Source: DASQZK01 sp963732905
GTDB lineage: Bacteria; Bacteroidota; Bacteroidia; Bacteroidales; GCA-2748055
Reading direction: 5' to 3'
Length of the DNA: 64,000 bases
Assembly (NCBI GenBank): GCA_963732905.1
Contig: CAVTBM010000004.1
Location: forward strand, 496,001-560,000
Part shown: positions 26,634 through 35,924 of the stretch, one piece after another
How the letters are laid out: every line of letters begins with the position of its first letter
Position numbering within the stretch: position 1 is the stretch's first letter
Notes under the pieces: generated by a model
The model's input: the letters and a program-made list of their open reading frames with translations, nothing else
What the model was told of the DNA's origin: nothing
Databases searched by the model: none
Made by a program: the position numbers and the translations under genes

Positions 26634-27317
26634 ATGATCGAGACTGCAAACCTTTCCAAGGTGTTTCAAACGCAAGATATTGAAACGACTGCATTACAAA
26701 ACATCAACTTCTACGTGAATGCAGGAGAATTTGTTGCCATCATGGGTCCCTCCGGTTGTGGAAAATCAACTCTCTTAAATCTTCTGGGTTTACTGGATAA
26801 TCCTTCTTCCGGTTCCATCCTTTTCCGTGGACATGACATTTCGAGGTTTGGTGAACGTGAGCGCACAAAAGTACGTAAAGGAAATATCGGGTTCATTTTC
26901 CAGAGTTTTAACCTGATTGATGACCTTACCGTCTACCAGAATGTTGAACTTCCCCTGGTTTATCTCGGCTACCCTAAGGGCGAGCGGAAAAAGAAAGTAA
27001 CAAAAGCCCTGGAAAGTATGAACATGGTCCACAGGATCCACCACTATCCACAGCAACTATCGGGAGGACAACAGCAGAGGGTAGCCATCGCCAGAGCAGT
27101 TGTCAGTAAACCCGCCCTGATCCTTGCCGATGAGCCCACCGGAAACCTGGATTCAGATAACGGAAAAGAGGTCATGTCTTTGCTCAGAGATTTAAACAGG
27201 GAAGGAACGACGATCGTTATGGTAACCCATTCTCCTGACGACGCAGAAAATGCCGGCCGTGTAATCCAATTGTTCGATGGACATATTGTTACTGAAAATA
27301 TTCGAAAAGCTGTATAA
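26634..27317 (+). CDS. ABC transporter ATP-binding protein (MacB/LolD type)
   Basis: The 227-residue ATPase starts at the ATG at 26634; the open frame continues 58 codons upstream but that part does not match the family. Walker A GPSGCGKST (about 38-46), signature LSGGQQQR (about 140-147) and Walker B LILADEPTGNLD (about 160-171) are intact. It energises the FtsX-type permease encoded 11 bases downstream. MacB-class systems move lipoproteins, peptides or drugs by mechanotransmission and do not form a classic substrate channel. Confidence 0.96.
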   Translation: MIETANLSKVFQTQDIETTALQNINFYVNAGEFVAIMGPSGCGKSTLLNLLGLLDNPSSGSILFRGHDISRFGERERTKVRKGNIGFIFQSFNLIDDLTVYQNVELPLVYLGYPKGERKKKVTKALESMNMVHRIHHYPQQLSGGQQQRVAIARAVVSKPALILADEPTGNLDSDNGKEVMSLLRDLNREGTTIVMVTHSPDDAENAGRVIQLFDGHIVTENIRKAV

Positions 27318-27328
27318 ACGATAAGAAG

Positions 27329-29767
27329 ATGTCTCTACTAAAAAACTACATTACCACATTGTTCAGATCATTTACCCGTGATCTTTTCTATTCTCTCATC
27401 AACCTGTTCGGCCTTGCAATCGGCCTTACTGTGGCCTTCCTGATATTTATATATATTGAGGATGAATTATCGTATGACCGTTACGTGCCTGGCCATGAAC
27501 ATATTTACCGGCTGGAATCTCATTTTGTAATAAAGGGTAAGCCCGACGAATTTGCCATTACGGCAGTTCCCCTCGGGCCTGCTCTCAAGGATGAATATCC
27601 CGAGATCACAGAGTTTTCGAGGATGACGCAAGCGGGGAAAATCATATTTGAAAAAAATGAAGAAAAATTCCAGGAAGATTCTGTTTGGTATGCAGACAGT
27701 ACCCTGTTTTCATTAATGTCGGTGAAGCTATTATTCGGCAATCCGCAATCCGCACTTTCTGAACCTAATACAATGGCGGTATCGGCCACCCTCGCAAAAA
27801 AATATTTTGGCAGGTTGAATGTTGTCGGTGAAAGCCTGAAAACCAACGATAATATTATATACCGGATTACAGCCGTATTTCCCGATCTGCCATGGAATTC
27901 ACATGTCCGCTATAATGCCCTTCTCTCAACAGCCACCCTGGCTAAAAGAATCGGGGACGCGGCTTTTAATGACCGGAGTTCCGGCGCCTTCTGGTATGTA
28001 GAAGTGATGACCTTTGTCAGGCTTGACCCAAATACAAACATCGAGTCTGTACTAAATAAAACGCCCGAATTCTATGACAAATATATGAAGGAACTGGGTG
28101 ACAAGATCCAGGCATCTTTCACTCTGAAAGCAACCCGTCTCTCAAGAGTACATTATCATTCTGGAAACCTCCAGTGGGATCTGCCTACAGGGAACATCTC
28201 GTATCTCTATTTACTTGGCATTGTCGGAATTCTGATCCTTATCATTGCGGCCATCAACTATATGAACCTGTCCACCGCCAGATCCGCACGTCGGGCCAGG
28301 GAAGTCGGCATGCGAAAGGTATCCGGTGCCAGCCGGAATCTTCTTGTCCGGCAGTTTCTGGGAGAATCGGTCCTTCTATCTATTGCAGCTATGCTGATCT
28401 CGGTTGTGCTCATCATTCTGGTTCTGCCATTTTTTAATGACCTCGCCGGTAAAAATTTCACCCCCGGCATTCTACTTCGACCGTTAATCGCAGGCTCTAT
28501 CCTTGCCTTAACTATTTTCGTCGGTCTTTTTTCGGGTTTTTATCCGGCATTTTACCTCTCTTCATTTAAGCCGGTAAAAATTCTCAAGGGGATGCCTCAA
28601 GGGGTCTTATCAGGTGCCGGGTTAAGAAGATCCCTGGTGGTTTTCCAGTTTTTTATCTCATCCGGCCTAATCATAGCCAGTCTTGTTGTAAACGGACAGC
28701 TTAGGTTCATGCAGACGAAGGATCCGGGATTTGACAAGGACAACCTCATTATCCTGAATCTTAATGATTCTACTGTCAGAAAAAATCTCGAGGGATTCAA
28801 ACAGGAACTCGAAAAGAACCCCGATATCATTGCCAGCTCAGCATCCAATGGCATTCCCGGTAACGGCCTGAGCAAACTGGTGATGCGTATGGAAGGTGAA
28901 AACGGAGAACTCGAAGAGCATGCTATTAACCTTATAGTTGCCGATTACGATTACCTGCCTGCGCTGGGAGTGAAACTGGACACTGGAAGATTTTATCAGC
29001 GGTCCATGAGTTCAGATGTTGAGAAAGCCTTTGTCATAAACGAAGCAGCCGTAAGAGAATTGAACTGGCAGAAAGATCCTCTTGGCAAACGGTTTCAGTA
29101 TGGGATCAATCTCGACGGTACCGCACGGCAGGACGGGGAAATTGTCGGGGTTATAAAAGATTTTAACTATGCTTCTCTTCATAATCCGGTCGACCCGCTG
29201 GTGATTATCCTGTCATCGGATCCGGTAAACCTTTATAATCTGGCCATCAGGATCAGGCCCGGATCGGGTAAATCGGCTTTGGAATGGATCCGGAAAGTAC
29301 GACAGGAATTCAATCCGTATTATCCGTTCGATTATTATTTTCTCAGTGACAAGCTGAATGAACAATATGAGGCAGAAGCTAAAATGAGCAGGATATTCAT
29401 GATATTTACCCTTCTTATCCTCTTTGTATCAGCGCTTGGACTCCTGGGATTGTCAGCGTTTATCACCCAGCAAAAAACCAAAGAAATCGGAATACGGAAG
29501 GTGGTAGGATCCATGCCCGAACAAATTGTATTCCGGTTCCTCGGAGAGTTTATGCGATGGGTGCTCATTGCCAATGTTTTAGCTATCCCGGTGGCGTGGT
29601 ATCTGATGAATAAATGGCTTGAGAACTTTCATTACAGAATACAAATCACCCTTTTGTTTTTTGCAATTTCAATCGCTGTATCCCTTATGGTAGCTATTCT
29701 TACCGTTTCCTGGCAGAGTTGGAAAGCTTCAAAACTCAAGCCTGCCATTTCATTAAAATACGAATAA
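27329..29767 (+). CDS. FtsX/MacB-family ABC permease, duplicated form
   Basis: The 812-residue protein has an N-terminal helix (about 18-40), a large periplasmic MacB-type domain (about 45-275), three helices (about 285-440), a second periplasmic domain (about 460-670) and three more helices near 680-800. It is thus two FtsX units in one chain. The sequence ARRAREVGMRKVSGASR after the first core helix is the FtsX coupling region, repeated as TKEIGIRKVVGS near the end. The partner ATPase precedes it. Such pairs are common in Bacteroidota; cargo is unknown. Confidence 0.94.
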   Translation: MSLLKNYITTLFRSFTRDLFYSLINLFGLAIGLTVAFLIFIYIEDELSYDRYVPGHEHIYRLESHFVIKGKPDEFAITAVPLGPALKDEYPEITEFSRMTQAGKIIFEKNEEKFQEDSVWYADSTLFSLMSVKLLFGNPQSALSEPNTMAVSATLAKKYFGRLNVVGESLKTNDNIIYRITAVFPDLPWNSHVRYNALLSTATLAKRIGDAAFNDRSSGAFWYVEVMTFVRLDPNTNIESVLNKTPEFYDKYMKELGDKIQASFTLKATRLSRVHYHSGNLQWDLPTGNISYLYLLGIVGILILIIAAINYMNLSTARSARRAREVGMRKVSGASRNLLVRQFLGESVLLSIAAMLISVVLIILVLPFFNDLAGKNFTPGILLRPLIAGSILALTIFVGLFSGFYPAFYLSSFKPVKILKGMPQGVLSGAGLRRSLVVFQFFISSGLIIASLVVNGQLRFMQTKDPGFDKDNLIILNLNDSTVRKNLEGFKQELEKNPDIIASSASNGIPGNGLSKLVMRMEGENGELEEHAINLIVADYDYLPALGVKLDTGRFYQRSMSSDVEKAFVINEAAVRELNWQKDPLGKRFQYGINLDGTARQDGEIVGVIKDFNYASLHNPVDPLVIILSSDPVNLYNLAIRIRPGSGKSALEWIRKVRQEFNPYYPFDYYFLSDKLNEQYEAEAKMSRIFMIFTLLILFVSALGLLGLSAFITQQKTKEIGIRKVVGSMPEQIVFRFLGEFMRWVLIANVLAIPVAWYLMNKWLENFHYRIQITLLFFAISIAVSLMVAILTVSWQSWKASKLKPAISLKYE

Positions 29768-29801
29768 AGTCCGTTCCGTCAATTCCTGTATTTTTTATCT
29801 G

Positions 29802-29837
29802 AAATGTCCTGAAATCTCACGATTTCAGGACATTTTT
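29802..29837 (+). terminator. Intrinsic terminator after the ABC operon
   Basis: A perfect 15-bp stem (29802-29816 with 29821-29835) around the loop TCAC is followed by a short T-run. It lies 35 bases after the permease stop. Confidence 0.85.
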
Positions 29838-29912
29838 CAAACAACTCCTTCAAAAAAATCGTATGTTTATATCTTGATTCAGCCATCATAACTCACTGAA
29901 TGTGAAACGGAG

Positions 29913-30797
29913 GTGAAGGATCAAAATGATAAAAAGGAACAGGATAATATGGCTTATTTTTTTGAAGAACTGACAGGTGATTATTTTATCAGGGATTATG
30001 AATTAAGACCGGGATCGGAATTTAACGATGATTTTCTCCATAAGGGAAAAAACCTTTACGAAGTCGTCAGGATAATTGAACAAGTACCTCTCTTTCTAAA
30101 GGATCATCTCGAACGCTTATGCAAGTCATCGGAAATGGCGGGGTATAAGATTTCTCCTGATCTGGTGAAAATATCGCGAAGCTTCAGGATGCTGATGGAT
30201 GCGGAAGGATCGGAAGAAGGAAATATTAAAATCGTCTTTCACTTCGGGCAAAAGATGGGGAATACGTTTTTTACAGCCTATTTTATCCCCCATCATTATC
30301 CGACTCCGAAAAATTACCGGAAAGGTGTGAATACATCGACCCTTATAGAGGAAAGACCCCAGCCTGAAATTAAAAACTGGAGGCCTGGTTTCAGGCGGCG
30401 TATCAAGAACCTGATGGCCCTTCGGAATGTTTATGAAGTAATCCTGATCAATGAAAAAGGATATGTTACAGAAGGCAGTCAGTCAAATATTTTTATGATC
30501 AAAGGTAAAACGGTTATGACGGCACCCGGGGAGGAAGTGCTTCGCGGCATCACAAGAGCTTATGTTCTGGATATCTGCAGGAAAGAAAACATCCAACTGC
30601 TTGAACAACATTTCAGTCTTGAAGAATTGGCAGAAGCTGATGCTGTTTTTCTCACCGGGACATCTCCTAAGATTTTACCGGTAGCCAGAGTTGATCAGAT
30701 AAAGTTTCACGCGGGAAACTCTCTCGTCCACAGAATAGCTGGATATTATGATGATTTGATTGACGAATATATTAAACTACATCCATATGAAGCATGA
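29913..30797 (+). CDS. Class IV aminotransferase (branched-chain/4-amino-4-deoxychorismate lyase-like)
   Basis: The 294-residue PLP enzyme has the fold-type IV core: the lysine in IKNLMALRNVYEV near 165, the GYVTEGSQSNIFMI segment (about 187-200) and the LTGTSPKILPV motif. These features suit BCAT, D-amino-acid aminotransferase or PabC, and residues here do not settle which. The start may be the GTG at 29913 or the ATG at 29949 (MAYFFEEL). Its last 11 bases overlap the next gene, so the two form an operon. Confidence 0.85.
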   Translation: MKDQNDKKEQDNMAYFFEELTGDYFIRDYELRPGSEFNDDFLHKGKNLYEVVRIIEQVPLFLKDHLERLCKSSEMAGYKISPDLVKISRSFRMLMDAEGSEEGNIKIVFHFGQKMGNTFFTAYFIPHHYPTPKNYRKGVNTSTLIEERPQPEIKNWRPGFRRRIKNLMALRNVYEVILINEKGYVTEGSQSNIFMIKGKTVMTAPGEEVLRGITRAYVLDICRKENIQLLEQHFSLEELAEADAVFLTGTSPKILPVARVDQIKFHAGNSLVHRIAGYYDDLIDEYIKLHPYEA

Positions 30798-31995
30798 CAT
30801 AGTAATCGTTGGCGCAGGCATCGTTGGCCTGGCTACAGCTCTGAAGATCAAAGAAAAAAACCCGGGTCTCAAAATTGCTATTCTGGAAAAAGAGGATCAA
30901 ATAGCTCTTCATCAAACCGGGAATAATAGCGGAGTAATCCATTCGGGTATCTATTATAAGCCCGGTAGCCTGAAAGCCCGTAATTGTCTGCACGGCTATG
31001 AGCTTCTTCTCGGTTTTTGTGAACAACAGGAAATTGAATACGAGCTATGCGGAAAAATTATTGTGGCAACAAGTGAACAGGAGCTGGGCCCTCTCGAAAA
31101 TCTGTATAAACGGGGAATCGAAAATGGTCTGAAAAAAATTAAGAAACTTGGTCCTGAAGAACTTAAGATCTATGAACCACATGTAACCGGTATTTCCGGA
31201 CTGCATGTCCCATATACCGGGATTGTTGATTATCTTAAGGTAGCAGGAAAAATGAAAGAACTTTTTGAGGATAAGTGGGGGGGATCGGTCTTTCTGAATG
31301 ATAAGGTCACAAACATCAGCGAAAATGGAGATAGGATGCTGGTTAAAACTGCTAAAGACGAATATTCGGCACAGCTGGTAATTAATACAGCAGGTCTGTT
31401 CTCCGACAAAATCGCCAGGCTTACAACGCCAGATTTGAATGTACGGATCATCCCTTTCAGAGGAGAATATTACAAACTCAGCCCTGAAAAAGAGTACCTC
31501 GTTAACAATCTGATCTATCCTGTCCCGGATCCAAATTTTCCGTTTCTGGGAGTCCATTTCACCAGGATGATGCGAGGCGGAGTTGAAGCGGGTCCCAATG
31601 CTGTCTTTGCTTTCATGCGTGAAGGTTATCATAAATCGGATATCTCGATTGGAGACCTTTATGATTCGCTTTCATGGAAAGGATTCCGTAAAATTATGCT
31701 GAAATATACCCGTATGGGACTTGGGGAATATCACCGTTCCTTCAGTAAACCTGCTTTCACCAAGGCACTGCAAAGGCTCGTTCCGGAAATCATCAAAGAA
31801 GACCTTGTTCCGGGTGGTGCAGGAGTCCGTGCACAAGCCTGTGATAAAAACGGGAACCTGATTGATGATTTTCTTTTCAGTGAAAATGAGAAAGTGATCA
31901 ATGTTCTTAATGCACCCTCTCCGGCTGCTACAGCTTCATTATCCATCGGAGAATCGATTGCTGAAAAAGCCCTGGCAAGGTTTGCGAAAAATTAA
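30787..31995 (+). CDS. lhgO: L-2-hydroxyglutarate oxidase (FAD-dependent)
   Basis: The 402-residue protein begins at ATG 30787 with the FAD-binding motif IVGAGIVGLATALKI and has NNSGVIHSGIYYKPGSLKA (about 44-62), typical of the LhgO/L2HGDH family. It oxidises L-2-hydroxyglutarate to 2-oxoglutarate and passes electrons to the quinone pool. The frame opens nine codons earlier, but that start lies further inside the aminotransferase gene. The 11-base overlap with the aminotransferase suggests a shared role around 2-oxoglutarate, which is inference. Confidence 0.93.
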   Translation: MKHDIVIVGAGIVGLATALKIKEKNPGLKIAILEKEDQIALHQTGNNSGVIHSGIYYKPGSLKARNCLHGYELLLGFCEQQEIEYELCGKIIVATSEQELGPLENLYKRGIENGLKKIKKLGPEELKIYEPHVTGISGLHVPYTGIVDYLKVAGKMKELFEDKWGGSVFLNDKVTNISENGDRMLVKTAKDEYSAQLVINTAGLFSDKIARLTTPDLNVRIIPFRGEYYKLSPEKEYLVNNLIYPVPDPNFPFLGVHFTRMMRGGVEAGPNAVFAFMREGYHKSDISIGDLYDSLSWKGFRKIMLKYTRMGLGEYHRSFSKPAFTKALQRLVPEIIKEDLVPGGAGVRAQACDKNGNLIDDFLFSENEKVINVLNAPSPAATASLSIGESIAEKALARFAKN

Positions 31996-32043
31996 CGGAA
32001 CACAACAATGGGTATGAAAGCCCCGAATTATAAAGTACAACCT

Positions 32044-32751
32044 ATGAGGAAACTAATACTTACCCTAAGCCTGTCAGCTATCATTCTTTTCCCTGTCTAC
32101 ACCCAAAATAAAGTGTATACTCAGAACAACGGAGAAATCATATTTTCCTTTGCTGATGTGGAATTCTTAGGCCAAAGCGTTCCGACAAATATGAGATTTA
32201 CAGCGTTTTTGCACTTTGGACAGAATATTCATTATGATTTTACAGATAATTTCGGGATGTTCAGTGGATACGGAGTTAGAAACATTGGGATCATTACCGA
32301 TTCCGACGGCATCAAAACCAAAAGAAGGACCTATGCGTTGGGAATCCCTCTGGCATTGAAATTCGGTTCTTTCTCCAACCATTTTTATATTTATGGCGGA
32401 GGTTCTTATGAACTTTTCTTCCATTATAAGCAGAAACAATTTGTGAACGGAAGGAAAACAAAATACAGCGAATGGTTCAGCAACCGAACGCCGTTATTCG
32501 CCCCTTCTGCTTTTGCCGGCATTCAGTTTCCCGGTGGAATCAACCTGAAATTCAAATATTATCTGACGGATTTTCTCAACAAGGATTTCAACGGCGTTGA
32601 TTTTCATGTACCGGTACATTATTCAGACTTCAACCAAACAAAATTGTTTTACGTTTCAATCACCTTTGACTTAAAAAAGGAATATCTGAGGAAACTGACC
32701 AATCCTGATGAAAAATCAGTTCGTTACGCTCTGTTTACGAATGAAAATTAA
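32044..32751 (+). CDS. Predicted outer-membrane beta-barrel protein, unknown function
   Basis: The 235-residue protein starts at ATG 32044, giving a signal peptide (MRKLILTLSLSAIILFPVYTQ). The rest alternates polar and aromatic residues in strand-like runs (NMRFTAFLHFG, SNHFYIYGGGSYELFFHY, KLFYVSITFDL), as in small outer-membrane barrels. I do not recognise a named family. It follows the lhgO gene by 48 bases and precedes tRNA-Val by 25. Confidence 0.7.
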   Translation: MRKLILTLSLSAIILFPVYTQNKVYTQNNGEIIFSFADVEFLGQSVPTNMRFTAFLHFGQNIHYDFTDNFGMFSGYGVRNIGIITDSDGIKTKRRTYALGIPLALKFGSFSNHFYIYGGGSYELFFHYKQKQFVNGRKTKYSEWFSNRTPLFAPSAFAGIQFPGGINLKFKYYLTDFLNKDFNGVDFHVPVHYSDFNQTKLFYVSITFDLKKEYLRKLTNPDEKSVRYALFTNEN

Positions 32752-32760
32752 ATTTTTTAT

Positions 32761-32768
32761 TATTTTTG
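32761..32768 (+). promoter_or_regulatory. tRNA-Val promoter -7 element
   Basis: TATTTTTG matches TAnnTTTG and ends eight bases before the tRNA 5' end, which would put the start of transcription almost at the mature end. Confidence 0.6.
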
Positions 32769-32776
32769 TCTCGCCG

Positions 32777-32850
32777 GGGCAATTAACTCAGTGGTTTAGA
32801 GTGCTACCTTGACAGGGTAGAGGTCGCTGGTTCGAATCCAGCATTGCCCA
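32777..32850 (+). tRNA. tRNA-Val (anticodon GAC)
   Basis: A full cloverleaf folds: acceptor GGGCAAT with ATTGCCC, D stem ACTC/GAGT, anticodon stem CTACC/GGTAG with loop TTGACAG (anticodon GAC), T stem GCTGG/CCAGC with loop TTCGAAT, discriminator A. CCA is not encoded. It is a lone tRNA between two protein genes and has its own promoter and terminator. Confidence 0.97.
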
Positions 32851-32863
32851 CTTACCGGATATT

Positions 32864-32895
32864 AACCCTTTTACTTTAGTGAAAGGGTTTTTTTT
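32864..32895 (+). terminator. Intrinsic terminator after tRNA-Val
   Basis: AACCCTTTTACT pairs with AGTGAAAGGGTT (one T-G pair, two-base loop) and eight Ts follow, 14 bases after the tRNA. Confidence 0.9.
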
Positions 32896-33002
32896 AGATA
32901 TTACAGCTATGCAAGACGGACGATGAAAACCTCCGTTGAACCGGTTAAGCAGGTCAGGATCTTAATTTCGGCTGTTTACTTACGAAATGAAGCCGGGCTG
33001 TC

Positions 33003-33884
33003 TTAAGGAAGAATAACTTTTAAAGCACTGGGGTCCAGGCGGTAATGAAGTGATCCGTCTGAAAATTCCGGATCTCCGTCAATATGAATGATCTTTCTCC
33101 CATAGGGTTTGACGATTCTGATCTCGCAGGCTTTTTCATGATATACATACCTGCTTTTATGAATCGTACCCAAAAAAGACCGGAATGCTAAAATCAGACC
33201 TTTCCATTTAGGAAATTTCCTGACAACAACCAGGTCAAGAAATCCATCTTCAGTTGAGGCATGTGGAGCGACGTAAAAATGATAGCCAAACTGTGAAATA
33301 TTGGCAATATTGATAAAAAATGCTTCAAAGTTCCGTATTTCCCCGTTGACCTCGATCTCATAACTCTCCGGTTTATAATCTCTGAAAACCCTGAAGAAGC
33401 TCAGTGCATAGGATAGAAATCCCCTTTTATCAAAATGGCTGAAAAAATAACCCGTTTCGGCATCAAAACCCAGTCCGGAAGTACAGAAAAAGGCTTTATC
33501 ATTGACGTAACCCACATCAATGGTGCCGGTCTTTCCTCTTCTCAGCGTTTTCAGAGCCCGCTGTGCAGTGAGAGGAAATCCGAAATGTCTGGCAAAACCA
33601 TTCCCCGAGCCAAACGGTATAATACCCAGAACAGAACCTGAACCGATCAGTGCCCTGGCCACTTCATTGATAGTCCCGTCACCCCCCACCGCTACAATCA
33701 CATCCGTCCCATTTTGCACTTCCTCCCGGGCAAATTCAAATGCATGAGAGGGATACTTTGTAAAACAGCTTTTTACCTCATATCCGCTCTCGCCGAATAT
33801 TTTTTTTAATTTCTTTTCAAACTTATCTTTCCTTCGTCCCCCGGCAACCGGATTTATGATGAAGGTAATCCTCTTTTCAGACAT
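33003..33884 (-). CDS. Diacylglycerol/lipid kinase, YegS-DagK family
   Basis: The 293-residue protein has the lipid-kinase nucleotide motif GGDGTINEVARAL (about 67-79), FGSGNGFARHFG and the C-terminal HIDGDPEF motif. The family phosphorylates diacylglycerol or related lipids at the inner membrane face. It follows the LTA-synthase-like gene by nine bases. LTA and MdoB-type enzymes release diacylglycerol when they move phosphoglycerol head groups, and a kinase would recycle it; that link is an inference from adjacency. Confidence 0.93.
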   Translation of the reverse strand: MSEKRITFIINPVAGGRRKDKFEKKLKKIFGESGYEVKSCFTKYPSHAFEFAREEVQNGTDVIVAVGGDGTINEVARALIGSGSVLGIIPFGSGNGFARHFGFPLTAQRALKTLRRGKTGTIDVGYVNDKAFFCTSGLGFDAETGYFFSHFDKRGFLSYALSFFRVFRDYKPESYEIEVNGEIRNFEAFFINIANISQFGYHFYVAPHASTEDGFLDLVVVRKFPKWKGLILAFRSFLGTIHKSRYVYHEKACEIRIVKPYGRKIIHIDGDPEFSDGSLHYRLDPSALKVILP

Positions 33885-33893
33885 GATGTGGCA

Positions 33894-35726
33894 TTATTTT
33901 GACAAGAAATCTGCCGATAAAACCTGTAAAAAAGCTTTTCCGTCGACAGTGGCAGAGTCCGGATGATTTCCCGACTTTTCAATATTCCGGTTATAATCAT
34001 TATCCCAGATCACGAAACTGGTGTCGGTTTTAAAGCCGAATCCATTATTGAAGGCATAAAAAGCAAAGGCAGGGCCATTCGGATTTAGCAAATCCTTGGA
34101 ATAGGTGTACTCATCATGAGACAATCCGAATTGTGACAGCAGGGTCGCGGGAATATCTGTCTGACTGCCAGTTTTATTTATTATACTGTCTCTCAGCAGG
34201 GCGCCCCCGGTCCAGATCATCGGAATGCGGAACTTTCTTTCAACATCGTTCGGAGTGTTTTCCGGACTCCTTGATCCATGGTCGGCAACAATTATGATAA
34301 GAGTATTATTCCACCAGGTTGAATGCCTGGCACTATCAAGAAAATTCCCGAGGCATTGATCGGTGTAATAAAAGGAATTGCGGCACAAATTATCCCTGGT
34401 ATCGGTTCCAAACACCGGTTTCATGGGTACATCAAAAGGTTCGTGACTACTCAGGGTAAAACAGGCATAGAAAAAATTCCCCTGGGTTTTCCCGATGTCC
34501 TTTTGAATCCGGTCGAAGAGGTACTCGTCGGGTACACCCCATTTTTGCGTCGCCAGAGAGTCAGGAAAATCATCCGAAGTAACCAGTCTTTTAATAAAAG
34601 GATTTGAAAAATATGCCCTGAAATTGGCAAAATCCAGATCCCCGCCATAATAAAAGGCTGTATGATAACCCATTTTTGAAAAATCCCTGAACAACAAAGG
34701 CAGACTCTCAGATTTCTCCGGATAAACCATTATGGATGTAGTCGGCTGTGCAGGAAATCCGCTAAAAATACTGATCATCCCCTTGTCAGAGCGATCACCG
34801 CTGGCGTAAAAGTTTTTAAACACCAGGGAACCTCCCCGGCATAATGCATTCATTGTTGGCGTAACCCCCTTCTCTCCACCTAGTTCTGAAATGATCTTGT
34901 CGGAAAAGCTTTCAAGGATGATGAGCATGATATTGGCATTTTTCTTTACAATGCCTGTGTCCTGATAAGGTGGCGCATTCATCAGGGAGGAAAAGATCTT
35001 TTCAGCAGACCCTTTATCCATAAAATGATGATCCTGCTGAAGATTCTTTTTTTCTGTTATGGAATAGATTGTGTTCCACAGAACATTGATTGCACTGTGG
35101 TTGGCAAACCGTTCAGGGCTGAAATAAACCGACCCGACATTCATTGGCGCAATACTGAAACCACCCCTGGCCGGTATAATAAGCAGACCCAGAATCAAAA
35201 GAAATGATGGGGCAACTATCCACCATTTCCCCTGATGATCCAGGGCGCCGGGACGAACAACTTTTTGGTATAACCGGTAGAAAAGAAAATACAAAACCGA
35301 GAGTAAAAGCAAGAAGAGCATGATTTCCAGGAAACCTACCGATGCAATGGCTTCAGTGGGCGTCTTTATATAAAGGAGTGGCGTGATATCGAGTTTAAAC
35401 CCCCAGTAAGAGTATAGATCCATATCAACTACACCCAGGGTAAGAACAATGAAAAGAATGACTGCCGTATAAATATTCAAAAATACCCTGAGAAATTTAG
35501 TCCCCGTAAGAATCCCTGTAATGATAAGAACAGAAGGAATAAAAAGAAGGTAAGCACCTGCGGAAAGATCCATTTTCAGACCATTCCAAATGACAAGGAA
35601 CCAGGTAGAAACCCTAAGGTTCAAAGATTCTTTGTAATTATAACCAAGAAAAAGAATTTTCTGGCTGATAAAAATTAAAATCCAGAAAACATAATATTTG
35701 ATAAGAAACAACAGTCTTGCCCGCAT
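33894..35726 (-). CDS. LTA synthase/MdoB-family phosphoglycerol transferase-like sulfatase-fold protein
   Basis: The 610-residue protein has five N-terminal membrane helices (about 10-28, 55-73, 82-100, 132-150 and 172-186) and a C-terminal sulfatase-fold domain outside. Metal-site pieces are visible: NIMLIILESFSDK (E272), GDRSDKGM (S313) and VADHGSRSP. LtaS uses a threonine nucleophile at the S313 position, so serine here is a change in the key residue. The family transfers phosphoglycerol or phosphoethanolamine from lipids to envelope glycans. It leads a two-gene unit with the lipid kinase. Confidence 0.85.
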   Translation of the reverse strand: MRARLLFLIKYYVFWILIFISQKILFLGYNYKESLNLRVSTWFLVIWNGLKMDLSAGAYLLFIPSVLIITGILTGTKFLRVFLNIYTAVILFIVLTLGVVDMDLYSYWGFKLDITPLLYIKTPTEAIASVGFLEIMLFLLLLSVLYFLFYRLYQKVVRPGALDHQGKWWIVAPSFLLILGLLIIPARGGFSIAPMNVGSVYFSPERFANHSAINVLWNTIYSITEKKNLQQDHHFMDKGSAEKIFSSLMNAPPYQDTGIVKKNANIMLIILESFSDKIISELGGEKGVTPTMNALCRGGSLVFKNFYASGDRSDKGMISIFSGFPAQPTTSIMVYPEKSESLPLLFRDFSKMGYHTAFYYGGDLDFANFRAYFSNPFIKRLVTSDDFPDSLATQKWGVPDEYLFDRIQKDIGKTQGNFFYACFTLSSHEPFDVPMKPVFGTDTRDNLCRNSFYYTDQCLGNFLDSARHSTWWNNTLIIIVADHGSRSPENTPNDVERKFRIPMIWTGGALLRDSIINKTGSQTDIPATLLSQFGLSHDEYTYSKDLLNPNGPAFAFYAFNNGFGFKTDTSFVIWDNDYNRNIEKSGNHPDSATVDGKAFLQVLSADFLSK

Positions 35727-35897
35727 CGTGTTAAAAAAACATGGCCAAATTTAAGAATTATTTAAGGAATGAAGACTTACTTTAACATATTGTTGTGACA
35801 TCTGGTATTTCTGTCTGAAAGCTCTGCCGGATTGAAGTATTTTCAAACCAGATCCGGATACACGCAATATCAGTCAGATTCTTTAAGCCAAAAGAAT

Positions 35898-35905
35898 TAC
35901 TTTTG
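35898..35905 (+). promoter_or_regulatory. Candidate promoter for the prolyl-tRNA editing gene
   Basis: TACTTTTG fits TAnnTTTG 19 bases before the ATG at 35925. Confidence 0.5.
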
Positions 35906-35924
35906 TTAAAATTATATAAGCAAT

